Origin: Limnohabitans sp. 2KL-51
GTDB lineage: Bacteria > Pseudomonadota > Gammaproteobacteria > Burkholderiales > Burkholderiaceae_C
Assembly: GCF_003063645.1 (NCBI RefSeq)
Contig: NZ_NESJ01000010.1
Span: 62,001-126,000, forward strand
DNA length: 64,000 nucleotides
Direction of reading: 5' to 3'
Below, piece by piece: positions 55,913 to 64,000 of the stretch (its first letter is position 1; every line of letters begins with the position of its first letter). The notes below the pieces were generated by a model, which was not told the origin of the DNA, did no database searches, and saw only the letters and a list, made by a program, of their open reading frames with translations. The translations under genes and the position numbers were made by a program.

Positions 55913-58396
55913 ATGAGCGCTCGCACAGGACAAGGTTGGTTATTTGCCCTGGTTGCTTGGTGTGCTGGAATCGCTTTGCAGCTGCAGCAAGAGACACTTT
56001 GGGCCGTTTTGGCTTATGTCTCACTGGCGTCCTTGGCGGGTGGCGCAGGTTGGTTGATCAACCGCCAAAAACCGACCTTAGGGCTCAGAACCCTCCATAT
56101 AGGGGGAGTGTTGGTCTGTCTTTCGTATGCTGTCACGGGTTTGCATGCGTTGTCGCGGTCGCTGGCCATCGACCCAGCGTTGGAGGGTCAGGACTTGGAT
56201 GTGGTGGGTGTGGTGCAAGCCATGCCCCAGCGGCAAGACGTGGGGTGGCGTTTTCGTTTTCGCATTGAGCAAGCCTGGCGGGTTGACCCATCAGGTCAAA
56301 GCCGCGCGATCGACTTGGACACCGAACTGCCCTCGCAGGTGTACTTGGGGTGGTATGGGCAAGATGGCAGACACGACAGCGGATGGAACCTGTCGGCATT
56401 GCCCGAGCCTGTGAAGGCGGGCGAGCGATGGCGATTGCGTGTCCGCTTGAAAGCGCCGCATGGCCATCTGAACCCCAGGGGTTTTGATTACGAGCTGTGG
56501 CTGTGGGAGCAAAACATTCGCGCCACCGGGTATGTCCGAACTGGCGTCAAAGACCCGAGCCCAGAGCGGCTGGCCAGTACGGGGCGGCACCCGATAGAAA
56601 GCTGGAGGCAGTTGGTTCGCGATCGTTTACTGACCCATCTTGCCGCGGTGCCCGGTGGTGCATCGTCAGCGCAACACAGTGGCGTGATCGCTGCCTTGGT
56701 CACAGGCGATCAGGCCGCCATCGAGCGAAGCGATTGGGACCTCTTTCGGGCCACCGGCGTGGCCCATTTGATGAGCATTTCAGGCCTGCATGTGACCATG
56801 TTCGCCTGGTTGGCTTCGCTGGTCGTGGCTTGGGGCTGGCGTCGGTCGGTGCTTTGGGGATTTGCCGGGGCCTTGCGGTGGCCTGCCCCTCAGGTGGGGG
56901 CCTTGGCGGGACTTGTGCTGGCAGGTTTTTATGCCTTGTTCAGTGGTTGGGGGGTGCCCGCGCAGCGCACGATGTGGATGTTGGCGGTGGTGGTGGTGCT
57001 CAAACTGTCGGCCCGGCTTTGGCCTGGGCCATTGGTCTGGGCTTTGGCCGGGGCGGTGGTGCTGACATGGGACCCTTGGGCCATGTTGCAGCCGGGCTTT
57101 TGGCTCAGTTTTGTGGCTGTGGGAATTTTGATGGCGACTGGAAATGCCTGGGATCCAGGGCAAAAGCCATTGGCGGGGGCCAGTGCTTGGCTAGGACGTG
57201 CTGGGTCATTGGTTCGGGAGCAGTTCATTGTCACAGTCGCCTTGGCACCGCTTGGATTGTTATTTTTTGGGCAGATTTCTTTGGTGGGCTTGCTTGCCAA
57301 TTTGCTGGCCATTCCCTGGGTGACTTTCTTGGTCACGCCATTGGCCATGCTGGGGGTGGTGTGGTCGGGCGCTTGGGAATTGGCAGCTTGGGCTTTGCAG
57401 CCGCTGTCGGTGGTGTTGACTTGGATGGCTTCATGGCCCATGTCCTCTGTGTCTATGGCCATGGCGCCTTGGGGCTTCGCTGCTTTGGCCTTGTTATGCG
57501 CCGTGGTGCTGGTGCTCAAAGCGCCCTTGTCTTGGAAGTTGCTCTGTTTGCCGCTCCTGTGGCCCGTTCTTTTTTGGCAAGCGCCCAGACCTGCAGCGGG
57601 CACTTTTGAGTTGTTGGCCGCTGATGTGGGCCAAGGCAACGCGGTGCTGGTGCGAACCGCACAGCACAGCTTGCTGTACGACGCAGGGCCAAGTTATTCA
57701 CCCGAAAGTGATGCGGGGCACCGTGTGTTGGTGCCCTTGCTTGCGCAGATGGGCGAGCGCATTGACACCTTGATGCTGAGTCACCGCGACAGCGACCACA
57801 CCGGGGGCGCGGCGGCGGTGCTGGCCATGCAGCCTCAAGCGGCGTTGTGGTCTTCTTTGGAAGAGGGCCACCCTTTGCACAGCCTGCGGCCTGGCTGGAC
57901 GCGCTGCCAAGCCGGGCAATCCTGGGTCTGGGATGGGGTGCTTTTTGAGATCCTTCATCCGCATGCGCAAGCCACGGGCATGCCGCTGGATAAAAAAACC
58001 AAGCCCAATGCGGTCAGCTGTGTGCTGCGCATCAGCCACGGCACAGCTTCGGCTTTGTTGGCGGGTGACATTGAGGCCCCGCAAGAGTTGGCCTTGGTGG
58101 CGTCTGGCCTTCAACCCGTGAACCTGCTCTTGGTGCCACACCATGGCAGCAAAACATCGTCCACTGGCCCATTCATCGAAGCCTTGAAGCCCCAAGTGGC
58201 CGTGGTTCAAGCCGGCTACCGCAACCGCTACGGCCATCCGGCAGAGCCTGTGGTTCAGCGTTACAAGGCGTTGGGCATTGACTTGGTTGAAAACACCCGC
58301 TGTGGCGCTGCGCGCTGGGTCAGCTCAAAACCCGAGGCGGTGCACTGTGAAAGGGATTGGGCTCGGCGGTATTGGCACCACACCGTGCCTCCTTGA
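55913..58396 (+). CDS. comEC: DNA internalisation/competence protein ComEC/Rec2
   Basis: 827 aa from ATG 55913 (an open frame extends to 55787, 869 aa; ATG 55814 is also possible). The N-terminal helices and DUF4131-like region precede the competence membrane domain (about 260-500, with HLMSISGLHVTMFAWL and GVPAQRTMWMLAVV). The C-terminal metallo-beta-lactamase-like domain has DVGQGNAVLVRT, LSHRDSDHTGG and LLVPHHGSKTSST. It forms the inner-membrane channel for single-stranded DNA uptake. No other competence gene lies nearby. Confidence 0.92.
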   Translation: MSARTGQGWLFALVAWCAGIALQLQQETLWAVLAYVSLASLAGGAGWLINRQKPTLGLRTLHIGGVLVCLSYAVTGLHALSRSLAIDPALEGQDLDVVGVVQAMPQRQDVGWRFRFRIEQAWRVDPSGQSRAIDLDTELPSQVYLGWYGQDGRHDSGWNLSALPEPVKAGERWRLRVRLKAPHGHLNPRGFDYELWLWEQNIRATGYVRTGVKDPSPERLASTGRHPIESWRQLVRDRLLTHLAAVPGGASSAQHSGVIAALVTGDQAAIERSDWDLFRATGVAHLMSISGLHVTMFAWLASLVVAWGWRRSVLWGFAGALRWPAPQVGALAGLVLAGFYALFSGWGVPAQRTMWMLAVVVVLKLSARLWPGPLVWALAGAVVLTWDPWAMLQPGFWLSFVAVGILMATGNAWDPGQKPLAGASAWLGRAGSLVREQFIVTVALAPLGLLFFGQISLVGLLANLLAIPWVTFLVTPLAMLGVVWSGAWELAAWALQPLSVVLTWMASWPMSSVSMAMAPWGFAALALLCAVVLVLKAPLSWKLLCLPLLWPVLFWQAPRPAAGTFELLAADVGQGNAVLVRTAQHSLLYDAGPSYSPESDAGHRVLVPLLAQMGERIDTLMLSHRDSDHTGGAAAVLAMQPQAALWSSLEEGHPLHSLRPGWTRCQAGQSWVWDGVLFEILHPHAQATGMPLDKKTKPNAVSCVLRISHGTASALLAGDIEAPQELALVASGLQPVNLLLVPHHGSKTSSTGPFIEALKPQVAVVQAGYRNRYGHPAEPVVQRYKALGIDLVENTRCGAARWVSSKPEAVHCERDWARRYWHHTVPP

Positions 58397-58434
58397 TCTG
58401 TGGCAAGGGTGCGCTGATCCTGATGGTCAGCAGC

Positions 58435-59217
58435 TCACTCGGAGAGCGTCAGCACCACAGGCGTGTGGTCGCTAGGACGCTCGTTTTTGCGTGGAGCGCG
58501 ATCGATCACGCAGGCGCTGGCGCGTGCTTTGAGGGCTTGTGAAATCAAAATGTGGTCGATGCGCAAGCCCCGATTGCGGCGGAACCCGAACTCGCGGTAA
58601 TCCCACCAGCTGTAGCTTTTTTCGGGCTGCTCAAACAAACGGAAGCTGTCGGCCAGGCCCAAATCGGTCAGGGCTTGCAGCTTTTCACGCTCAGCCACGG
58701 TGCAGTGGATGGTGTCTTTCAGGCCCACCGGGTCCCACATGTCGAGTTCGTCAAAGGTGATATTGAAGTCGCCCGTGATCACCAAATTCGGGTGCTTTTG
58801 CATCTCGCTTTGCACCCAGTCGCGCAGGGCATCTAGCCAGCGCATTTTGTAGACAAACTTGTCGCTGTCCGGTGCTTGGCCATTCGGAAAATAAGCACCG
58901 ATTACACGCACCGTGCCACCCGCCCCATCGGCGTAAGTGGCGGCGATCACGCGGGACATGTCGTCTTCAAAACCGGGGATGTTTTTGACGACCTCCGAGC
59001 CTTCGGCTTTGGAGATCAGCGCCACGCCGTTGTAGGTTTTTTGGCCAAACCACTGGGCTTGGTAACCCGCCTCGGTGAAAGCTGCCACAGGAAATTTGTC
59101 GTCCGTGAGCTTGAGTTCTTGCAAGGCCAGCACCTCGGTGGGGTTGGCGGCCAGCCAGTCCAGCACTTGCGGCAGACGCACGGACAAGGAGTTCACATTC
59201 CAGGTGGCAATTTTCAT
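58435..59217 (-). CDS. xth: Exodeoxyribonuclease III
   Basis: 260 aa from ATG 59217 (MKIATWNVNSLSVRL), which overlaps the folA stop by 4 bases. An AP endonuclease/3'-exonuclease of the EEP family: LALQELKLTDDKFP, GGTVRVIGAYFPNGQ, ITGDFNITFDELDMWDP, and the C-terminal RIDHILIS..., ERPSDHTPVVL motifs are complete. The third gene of thyA-folA-xth. Confidence 0.94.
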   Translation of the reverse strand: MKIATWNVNSLSVRLPQVLDWLAANPTEVLALQELKLTDDKFPVAAFTEAGYQAQWFGQKTYNGVALISKAEGSEVVKNIPGFEDDMSRVIAATYADGAGGTVRVIGAYFPNGQAPDSDKFVYKMRWLDALRDWVQSEMQKHPNLVITGDFNITFDELDMWDPVGLKDTIHCTVAEREKLQALTDLGLADSFRLFEQPEKSYSWWDYREFGFRRNRGLRIDHILISQALKARASACVIDRAPRKNERPSDHTPVVLTLSE

Positions 59218-59708
59218 GGCTTGATGGTGTGTTGGTAGGTGACGAAGGCAAAGCCCAAGCCACTTGTCGTGGTGTGCTGTTCCCGTTGAACCTCTTGCCA
59301 CTGGGCGCCCAGTTCGGGCGCGAAGGCGTCGCCTTCAAAGTCTGCATCGATCTCGGTCACCACGGCCGTGCTGGCCAGGGGCTCAGCTTGACGGTAAATC
59401 TCGGCGCCGCCCATGATCCAGGCTTCGGTTACATCGCCGCAGAGGCGCATGGCGTCTTCGATCGAGTTGGCATGCTTTGCGCCTTCGACATGCCAGTCGG
59501 TTTGGCGTGTGATGACGATGTTCAATCGCCCTGGCAGCGGCCGAAAACGCGCAGGCAGAGAGTCCCAGGTCTTGCGGCCCATGATGACCGGCTGACCGAG
59601 CGTGACGCGCTTGAAGTGCGCCAAGTCCTCGGGCAGGTGCCAGGGCATTTCGTTGTCTTTGCCGATCACGCCGTTGCGGGATCGGGCATAAATGAGGTGC
59701 AGCTTCAT
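59214..59708 (-). CDS. folA: Dihydrofolate reductase
   Basis: 164 aa from ATG 59708, whose A is shared with the thyA stop (TGATG). Landmarks are IYARSRNGVIGKDNEMPWHLPEDLAHFK with the catalytic acid region, VIMGRKTWDSLP, and IMGGAEIY. It regenerates tetrahydrofolate used up by ThyA. The thyA-folA pairing is the classic one. Confidence 0.96.
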   Translation of the reverse strand: MKLHLIYARSRNGVIGKDNEMPWHLPEDLAHFKRVTLGQPVIMGRKTWDSLPARFRPLPGRLNIVITRQTDWHVEGAKHANSIEDAMRLCGDVTEAWIMGGAEIYRQAEPLASTAVVTEIDADFEGDAFAPELGAQWQEVQREQHTTTSGLGFAFVTYQHTIKP

Positions 59709-60547
59709 CAGACCGCGACAGGTGCCTTGATGGCCGGGTGGCATTCGTAACCCACCACTTCGAAATCCTCGAATTCGTAATCCAGGATCGAAGAAGGCTT
59801 GCGCTTGATGTTCAGGGTTGGGTAGGCCATGGGCGCACGACTCAATTGCAGTTCCACCTGCTCGTGGTGATTGCTATAAATGTGGCAATCCCCACCCGTC
59901 CAGATGAAGTCACCCACATCCATGTCGCACTGCTGCGCCACCATGTGCGTGAGCAGCGCATAGCTGGCGATGTTGAAGGGCACGCCCAAAAAGATGTCGG
60001 CGCTGCGCTGGTAAAGCTGGCAGCTGAGTTTGGGCTTGTCACCAGGTTTTTGTGCTGGGGCGACATAGAACTGGAAAAACGCGTGGCAAGGCATGAGCGC
60101 CATTTGGTCCAGTTCGGCCACATTCCAAGCGCTAACGATGATGCGGCGCGAATTGGGGTTGTTTTTCAGCGTTTCCATGACTTGCTGAATCTGGTCAATG
60201 TGGCCGCCACCGGGTGTGGGCCAGCTGCGCCATTGAACGCCGTAAACCGGGCCGAGCGAGCCATCTTCGCGCGCCCATTCGTCCCAGATGGTGCAGCCGC
60301 GTTCTTGCAGCCATTTCACATTGCTGTCGCCGCGCAAAAACCACAGCAACTCCACGATGATGGCCCGTAAAAAAACCTTTTTGGTGGTGACCAGCGGAAA
60401 GCCTTCGTTCAAATCAAACCGCATCTGGTGGCCAAACACGCTGCGCGTACCGGTGCCGGTGCGATCGCCTTTTTGCACACCTGTTGAGTAAACGTGGCGC
60501 ATGAAGTCTTCGTATTGGCTGCGGACAGGGCGGGTAGGGATGTTCAT
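59708..60547 (-). CDS. thyA: Thymidylate synthase
   Basis: 279 aa from ATG 60547 ([19 protein letters not shown]). It methylates dUMP using methylene-tetrahydrofolate. Landmarks are [34 protein letters not shown], the nucleophile [11 protein letters not shown] and [22 protein letters not shown], then HIYSNHHEQ. The open extension to 61057 overlaps the opposite gene and is rejected. Confidence 0.97.
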   Translation of the reverse strand: MNIPTRPVRSQYEDFMRHVYSTGVQKGDRTGTGTRSVFGHQMRFDLNEGFPLVTTKKVFLRAIIVELLWFLRGDSNVKWLQERGCTIWDEWAREDGSLGPVYGVQWRSWPTPGGGHIDQIQQVMETLKNNPNSRRIIVSAWNVAELDQMALMPCHAFFQFYVAPAQKPGDKPKLSCQLYQRSADIFLGVPFNIASYALLTHMVAQQCDMDVGDFIWTGGDCHIYSNHHEQVELQLSRAPMAYPTLNIKRKPSSILDYEFEDFEVVGYECHPAIKAPVAV

Positions 60548-60617
60548 GATGGTTGAGTTTAAGGCACGAATTAACGCTATGCTCGTGTGTTGATTGCATT
60601 GAATTTGAGGGTCCAAA

Positions 60618-61424
60618 ATGACTTTTTTTCGTCTTGGTTTTTTTGAATGCTTATGTTTGACCTGCGGTTTTTTGACGTCTTTTGCCATACAGGCAGCCGA
60701 CGCCCCCGTAGCCGTGGTCAATGGCGTGTCTATTGCGGCACGCTTGATGGACCGCAACGTCCAGGCCAATGTGGCCCAGGGCCAAAGAGATACGCCCGAG
60801 TTGCGTGCTGCGGTCAAGCAAGAGCTGGTGGCGCGCGAGTTGATGGCCCAAGAGGCGCAAAAACGCGGCCTCGACAAGTTGCCCGCCACGCAAGACGCCT
60901 TGACTGCAATGCGCCAAAACCTACTGATTGAGTTGCTCCTGAATGACGAGTTCACCAAAAACCCGATTGCTGAAGCCGAGCTCAAGGCCGAGTACGAGCG
61001 CCAGGTCAAGGCCTTGAAGGCGGCGGGTGATTTGCAGCAGTTCCAGATATCAACCATCGTTTTGTCGTCAGAGGCCGATGCACGTTCTGTGATGACGGCG
61101 GTGCGTGACGGTCAGGCGTTTGACGCCTTGGCCAAGACCCGGTCGATGGACCCGAGTAAAGACAAAGGTGGTGAGCTGGGTTGGTTCTTGCCCGACCAGA
61201 TTGCGCCCGCGATTTCGAATGTGGTGGTCAATCTGGCACCAGGCGCTGTGTCGGCCGCCCCGATCCAGGTCGGCCCTTACTGGCATGTGGTCAAACTGAC
61301 CGCCAAGCGCTCTTACCAGGTGCCCGGTTTTGACGAAAGCAAAAACCTTGTGCAAGCCGCCGTGGTGCAAAACCGCAGGGCTGCTTTTCTCAAAAAACTG
61401 ACCGACGAGGCCGTGGTGAAGTGA
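60618..61424 (+). CDS. Periplasmic parvulin-type peptidyl-prolyl isomerase
   Basis: 268 aa. A signal peptide (to about residue 26, AIQAAD) precedes a SurA/PpiD-like N-terminal helical region ([18 protein letters not shown]...[20 protein letters not shown]). A single rotamase domain follows (about 140-235, [19 protein letters not shown], then [19 protein letters not shown]). This is the PpiC family layout. It should assist folding of exported proteins. It is divergent from thyA. Confidence 0.9.
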   Translation: MTFFRLGFFECLCLTCGFLTSFAIQAADAPVAVVNGVSIAARLMDRNVQANVAQGQRDTPELRAAVKQELVARELMAQEAQKRGLDKLPATQDALTAMRQNLLIELLLNDEFTKNPIAEAELKAEYERQVKALKAAGDLQQFQISTIVLSSEADARSVMTAVRDGQAFDALAKTRSMDPSKDKGGELGWFLPDQIAPAISNVVVNLAPGAVSAAPIQVGPYWHVVKLTAKRSYQVPGFDESKNLVQAAVVQNRRAAFLKKLTDEAVVK

Positions 61425-61442
61425 TTCCTCAAGCTGGGCGCT

Positions 61443-62885
61443 TCAGCCCAGCACTCGCCCTGGATTGAGCAGGTTGTGGGGGTCCAGTGCTTTTTTCACG
61501 GAACGCATCATGGCAAGGGCCGTGGGGTCTTTGTAAAGCGGCAGCTTGTTCACTTTTTGTTCGCCCACGCCATGTTCAGCGCTGATTGAGCCACCAAAGC
61601 GTTTGACCTGATTGAACACCAAGGTGTTGATCTTGTCCTCGAAGGTACGCACAAAACCGTGGCCATCCGCCCCCTCGGGCGCTTGGACGTTGTAGTGAAG
61701 GTTGCCGTCACCCAAGTGCCCAAAGTCAACCAAGCGCACGCCGGGCACCTCGCGCTCAAGCAGGGCGTCTGTTTCGGCCACAAAGGTCGGGATGCTTGAC
61801 ACCGGGATGCTGATGTCGTGCTTGATGTTTTGGCCCTCTTGCACCTGGGCCAGGGTGATGCTTTCGCGGATGTGCCACAGCCCTTTGGCTTGCGTCAGGT
61901 TTTCTGCGACCACGGCATCGGTCACGCAACCTGCTTCAAGCGCGGCTTCGAGCAGGGCTTCAAACTGTCCCCGGGCGTGGCTTTGGCTTTCGCTGTCGGA
62001 GTTTTCCAGCAACACGCACCAAGGCGTTTCTTGCCACAAGGGCACGCGCAGTTGGGGGTAGTGTTTGTCAACCAAGCCTAACGCGAACTGGCCCATGACC
62101 TCAAAGCCCGTGAGACCTGGCCCGAGGCGCTGATGCGCAAGACCCAGCAGCTGCACAGCCGCTTCCATGCTGGGCACGGCGGCCCAGGCAGTCAGTTGCG
62201 CGGCGGGTTGGGGGTAAAGCTTCATGGTCGCGGCAGTGATGATGCCCAGCGTGCCTTCGCTGCCGATCATCAGGTTGCGCAAGTCGTAGCCGGTGTTGTC
62301 CTTGCGCAGGCCGGTCAGGCCATGCCAGACCTCACCTTGTGCAGTGACCACTTCCAGACCCAGGCACAGCTCGCGGGTGTTGCCGTAGCGCACGACTTGC
62401 GTGCCGCCCGCGTTGGTGCCCAGGTTGCCGCCAATGGTGCAGCTGCCTTCGGCGCCCAGGCTCAGGGGGAACAAAAAACCAGCGGTTTCAGCGGCAGCCT
62501 GCAGGTTTTGCAGCACACAACCGGCTTCTACGGTGATGGTCAGGTTGGCTGGGTCGATGGCGCGCACCGCGTTCATGCGGGTCATGCTCAGCACGATCTG
62601 GGTGCCCGAGCCGTTGGGCACACCGCCCACCACCAGCCCGGTGTTGCCCCCTTGCGGCACGATGGGCGTATTGGCCGCTGCGCAGGCTTTGACCACGGCG
62701 GCCACTTCTTGAGTGTGACCGGGTCGCACTACGGCGAGCGCCCGACCCTTGACGCGTTTGCGCCAGTCTTGCTCCCATGGGCTCAGGTCAGCGCCGGGGT
62801 CGGCGTGTGTGAGCACGTTGGCATGGCCACAGATGGCGCGCAGTTGCGCTATCAAGCCGGATTGGGATGGGGTCAGATCGTTCAT
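61443..62885 (-). CDS. FAD-linked oxidase, GlcD/D-2-hydroxyacid dehydrogenase-like
   Basis: 480 aa from ATG 62885. The FAD_binding_4 domain has TPIVPQGGNTGLVVGGVPN and LGAEGSCTIGGNLGTNAGGTQVVRYG. The FAD-oxidase C-terminal domain has VDFGHLGDGNLHYNVQ (metal/substrate His motif) and SAEHGVGEQKVNKL. The family covers D-lactate, glycolate and D-2-hydroxyglutarate dehydrogenases; with no glcE/glcF beside it, a D-2-hydroxyglutarate or D-lactate enzyme is more likely. Confidence 0.9.
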   Translation of the reverse strand: MNDLTPSQSGLIAQLRAICGHANVLTHADPGADLSPWEQDWRKRVKGRALAVVRPGHTQEVAAVVKACAAANTPIVPQGGNTGLVVGGVPNGSGTQIVLSMTRMNAVRAIDPANLTITVEAGCVLQNLQAAAETAGFLFPLSLGAEGSCTIGGNLGTNAGGTQVVRYGNTRELCLGLEVVTAQGEVWHGLTGLRKDNTGYDLRNLMIGSEGTLGIITAATMKLYPQPAAQLTAWAAVPSMEAAVQLLGLAHQRLGPGLTGFEVMGQFALGLVDKHYPQLRVPLWQETPWCVLLENSDSESQSHARGQFEALLEAALEAGCVTDAVVAENLTQAKGLWHIRESITLAQVQEGQNIKHDISIPVSSIPTFVAETDALLEREVPGVRLVDFGHLGDGNLHYNVQAPEGADGHGFVRTFEDKINTLVFNQVKRFGGSISAEHGVGEQKVNKLPLYKDPTALAMMRSVKKALDPHNLLNPGRVLG

Positions 62886-62925
62886 GGCAGTCAAAAGAGA
62901 GTAGAAAGGCTGTGGCGGTCACCGC

Positions 62926-63357
62926 TCAGTCTCGGGGCACAGGCACAAAGTTACCTTTGGCTTTCGCGGCCTTGAAGCGGATGCGCACATGCAGCGCGCA
63001 CGCTACAAATAAGGTGCTGCACAGCAAGGTTTGCAGCGCGGCAAGGCAAGAGGACGGCCAGGCATCACCCCAGGCACGCACTACGCCTTCGGTGAAATAA
63101 AGCCACACCAACAGGCTGACCCAGCGGTAGGTGTACATGCGGTTTTTCAGCAAACCGGCCACAGGGATGCACAAAGGCAGCACTTTGATGGCCCACCAGC
63201 TGCCCCCTTCGCGCAGTGGGGCCAGCCAGATTTCCCAGGCCAGGCCCAGCACGATCAGGCCCAGCAAGCTGCCCACGGCCAGCCAACGCGTCAGGTCCAG
63301 GCCCGCTGGGGCTGTTTCTTGGGGGGGGAGGGGGGAAGTTTCGGGGTTCGGATTCAT
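62926..63357 (-). CDS. DUF2069 family inner-membrane protein
   Basis: 143 aa from ATG 63357. Four hydrophobic helices are visible (WLAVGSLLGLIVLGLAWEIW; VLPLCIPVAGLL; TYRWVSLLVWLYFTEGVVRAW; CLAALQTLLCSTLFVACAL), with GLLKNRMYTYRW and YFTEGVVRA being the DUF2069 hallmarks. Function unknown. It is divergent from the YihY-type gene 21 bases away, a common pairing. Confidence 0.88.
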   Translation of the reverse strand: MNPNPETSPLPPQETAPAGLDLTRWLAVGSLLGLIVLGLAWEIWLAPLREGGSWWAIKVLPLCIPVAGLLKNRMYTYRWVSLLVWLYFTEGVVRAWGDAWPSSCLAALQTLLCSTLFVACALHVRIRFKAAKAKGNFVPVPRD

Positions 63358-63378
63358 TGCGATGGCATCATACCGGGC

Positions 63379-64000
63379 ATGCAAACAACCTTGACCAAAT
63401 CCGGCCTGCGCGAACACACCCGTTTGTGGTGGCAAGAGCTGTCGGTGTTTCCCTGGCGGCAGATGGGCGGCGTATTGGCCGAACGCTTTCGCGACGCGCG
63501 TTTGGGGCTCAGTGCAAGTTCGCTGACCTTCACCACCGTGTTGGCCTTGGTGCCCTTGTTTGCCCTGGGTTTGGCGGTTTTCTCTGCCTTTCCGGTGTTC
63601 GGCAAGTTCCAGGACATGCTGCAACGCTGGCTGGTCGAAAGCCTGGTGCCCGAGAGCATTGCCCGGCAGGTGCTGAGTTATTTGACCCAGTTTTCGCGCA
63701 AGGCCAGTCGCCTGGGCACAGCGGGTTTGGCGGCAGTGCTTTTGTCTGCGCTGTTCCTGATGGTGACCATCGAGCGCACGCTTGGGCAGATCTGGCGCGT
63801 ACAGCGTCAGCGCCCTTTGCCCCAAAGGGTGTTGCTCTACTGGGCAGCCATCACCTTGGGGCCACTGCTTTTGGGCAGCAGCCTGGCCATCACCTCGTAT
63901 GTGGTCACGGCGTCGCGCGATGTGGTGAATGTGCTGCCCGGATCGATCCGCTGGTTGCTCGACAGTTTTGAGTTTTTGCTGCTCATCGCTTGCGTGAGTG
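63379..64000 (+). CDS. YihY/UPF0761 family membrane protein (3' end outside the window)
   Basis: The ATG at 63379 opens MQTTLTKSGLREHTRLWWQE and the frame stays open to the window end (207 codons). FPWRQMGGVLAERFRDARLGLSASSLTFTTVLALVPLFALGLAVFS is the characteristic UPF0761 opening, and further helices follow (TAGLAAVLLSALFLMVTIERTLGQIWRV, LLYWAAITLGPLLLGSSLAITS). Family members were once called ribonuclease BN, wrongly. The gene is incomplete only because the window stops. Confidence 0.88.
   Translation, partial: MQTTLTKSGLREHTRLWWQELSVFPWRQMGGVLAERFRDARLGLSASSLTFTTVLALVPLFALGLAVFSAFPVFGKFQDMLQRWLVESLVPESIARQVLSYLTQFSRKASRLGTAGLAAVLLSALFLMVTIERTLGQIWRVQRQRPLPQRVLLYWAAITLGPLLLGSSLAITSYVVTASRDVVNVLPGSIRWLLDSFEFLLLIACVS

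Overview
The window looks like chromosomal DNA of a betaproteobacterium of the order Burkholderiales, most likely a Comamonadaceae member (Limnohabitans/Rhodoferax-like). The reasons are a GC-rich core with strong GC3 bias (long antisense shadow ORFs), the gene strings smc-zipA-ligA, pyrG-kdsA-(DUF1330)-eno-ftsB, dapC-dapE-prmB, dapA-bamC and thyA-folA-xth, and abundant HAAT- and Fe/polyamine-type ABC importers. No rRNA, tRNA or CRISPR array was seen.

Layout. 1-4350: the right end of an AT-rich, decayed genomic island. It holds a tyrosine-recombinase pseudogene (one frameshift, one in-frame stop) and three unrecognised genes for exported or membrane proteins; a 100-bp piece of the first is duplicated in an intergenic gap. 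4359-9952 (minus strand): dapC, dapE, prmB and a YheS-like ABC-F ATPase; dapD is absent from its usual place. 10168-16930: smc, zipA, ligA; then serB (minus).

18005-25620 is an accessory surface-protein locus. It encodes an OmpA-domain protein with an unusual N-terminal domain, a 905-aa Ig-repeat adhesin of type-I-secretion type, and two tandem paralogous small exported proteins with four conserved cysteines. One paralog carries HELRH (HExxH); in the other the glutamate is lost. Then come a Tat-type family-3 solute-binding protein, a FixJ/NarL-type response regulator on the opposite strand, and a sigma-54 enhancer-binding protein (EBP).

25624-31696 is a coherent sigma-54 circuit. The EBP gene is followed by a perfect 34-bp palindrome, then a -24/-12 promoter (TTGGCATG-N4-ATGCT), then a branched-chain-amino-acid-type ABC operon (binding protein, livGFHM) ending in an alpha/beta hydrolase with 4-bp overlaps at several junctions. 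31792-36096 is a second importer (binding protein, fused double permease, ATPase), followed by a decayed HAD-hydrolase gene.

36454-64000 is mostly housekeeping: NadR-like kinase, ftsB, eno, kdsA, pyrG; coaBC, dut, SlyD-type PPIase, ribosomal-oxygenase-like JmjC protein; an alanine/proline-rich small lipoprotein behind a structured leader; bamC, dapA; methyltransferase, a 39-aa membrane protein coupled to an MFS transporter; parE, parC; DUF1993, DUF2164, RidA; comEC; xth, folA, thyA; a parvulin; an FAD-linked oxidase; DUF2069; and the 5' part of a YihY/UPF0761 gene cut by the window end.

The most interesting parts are the adhesin locus with its paired active/degenerate putative zinc peptidases, the self-contained sigma-54 regulator-operator-promoter-transporter unit, and the decayed island at the left edge. 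All functional calls come from reading motifs; no database search was run.
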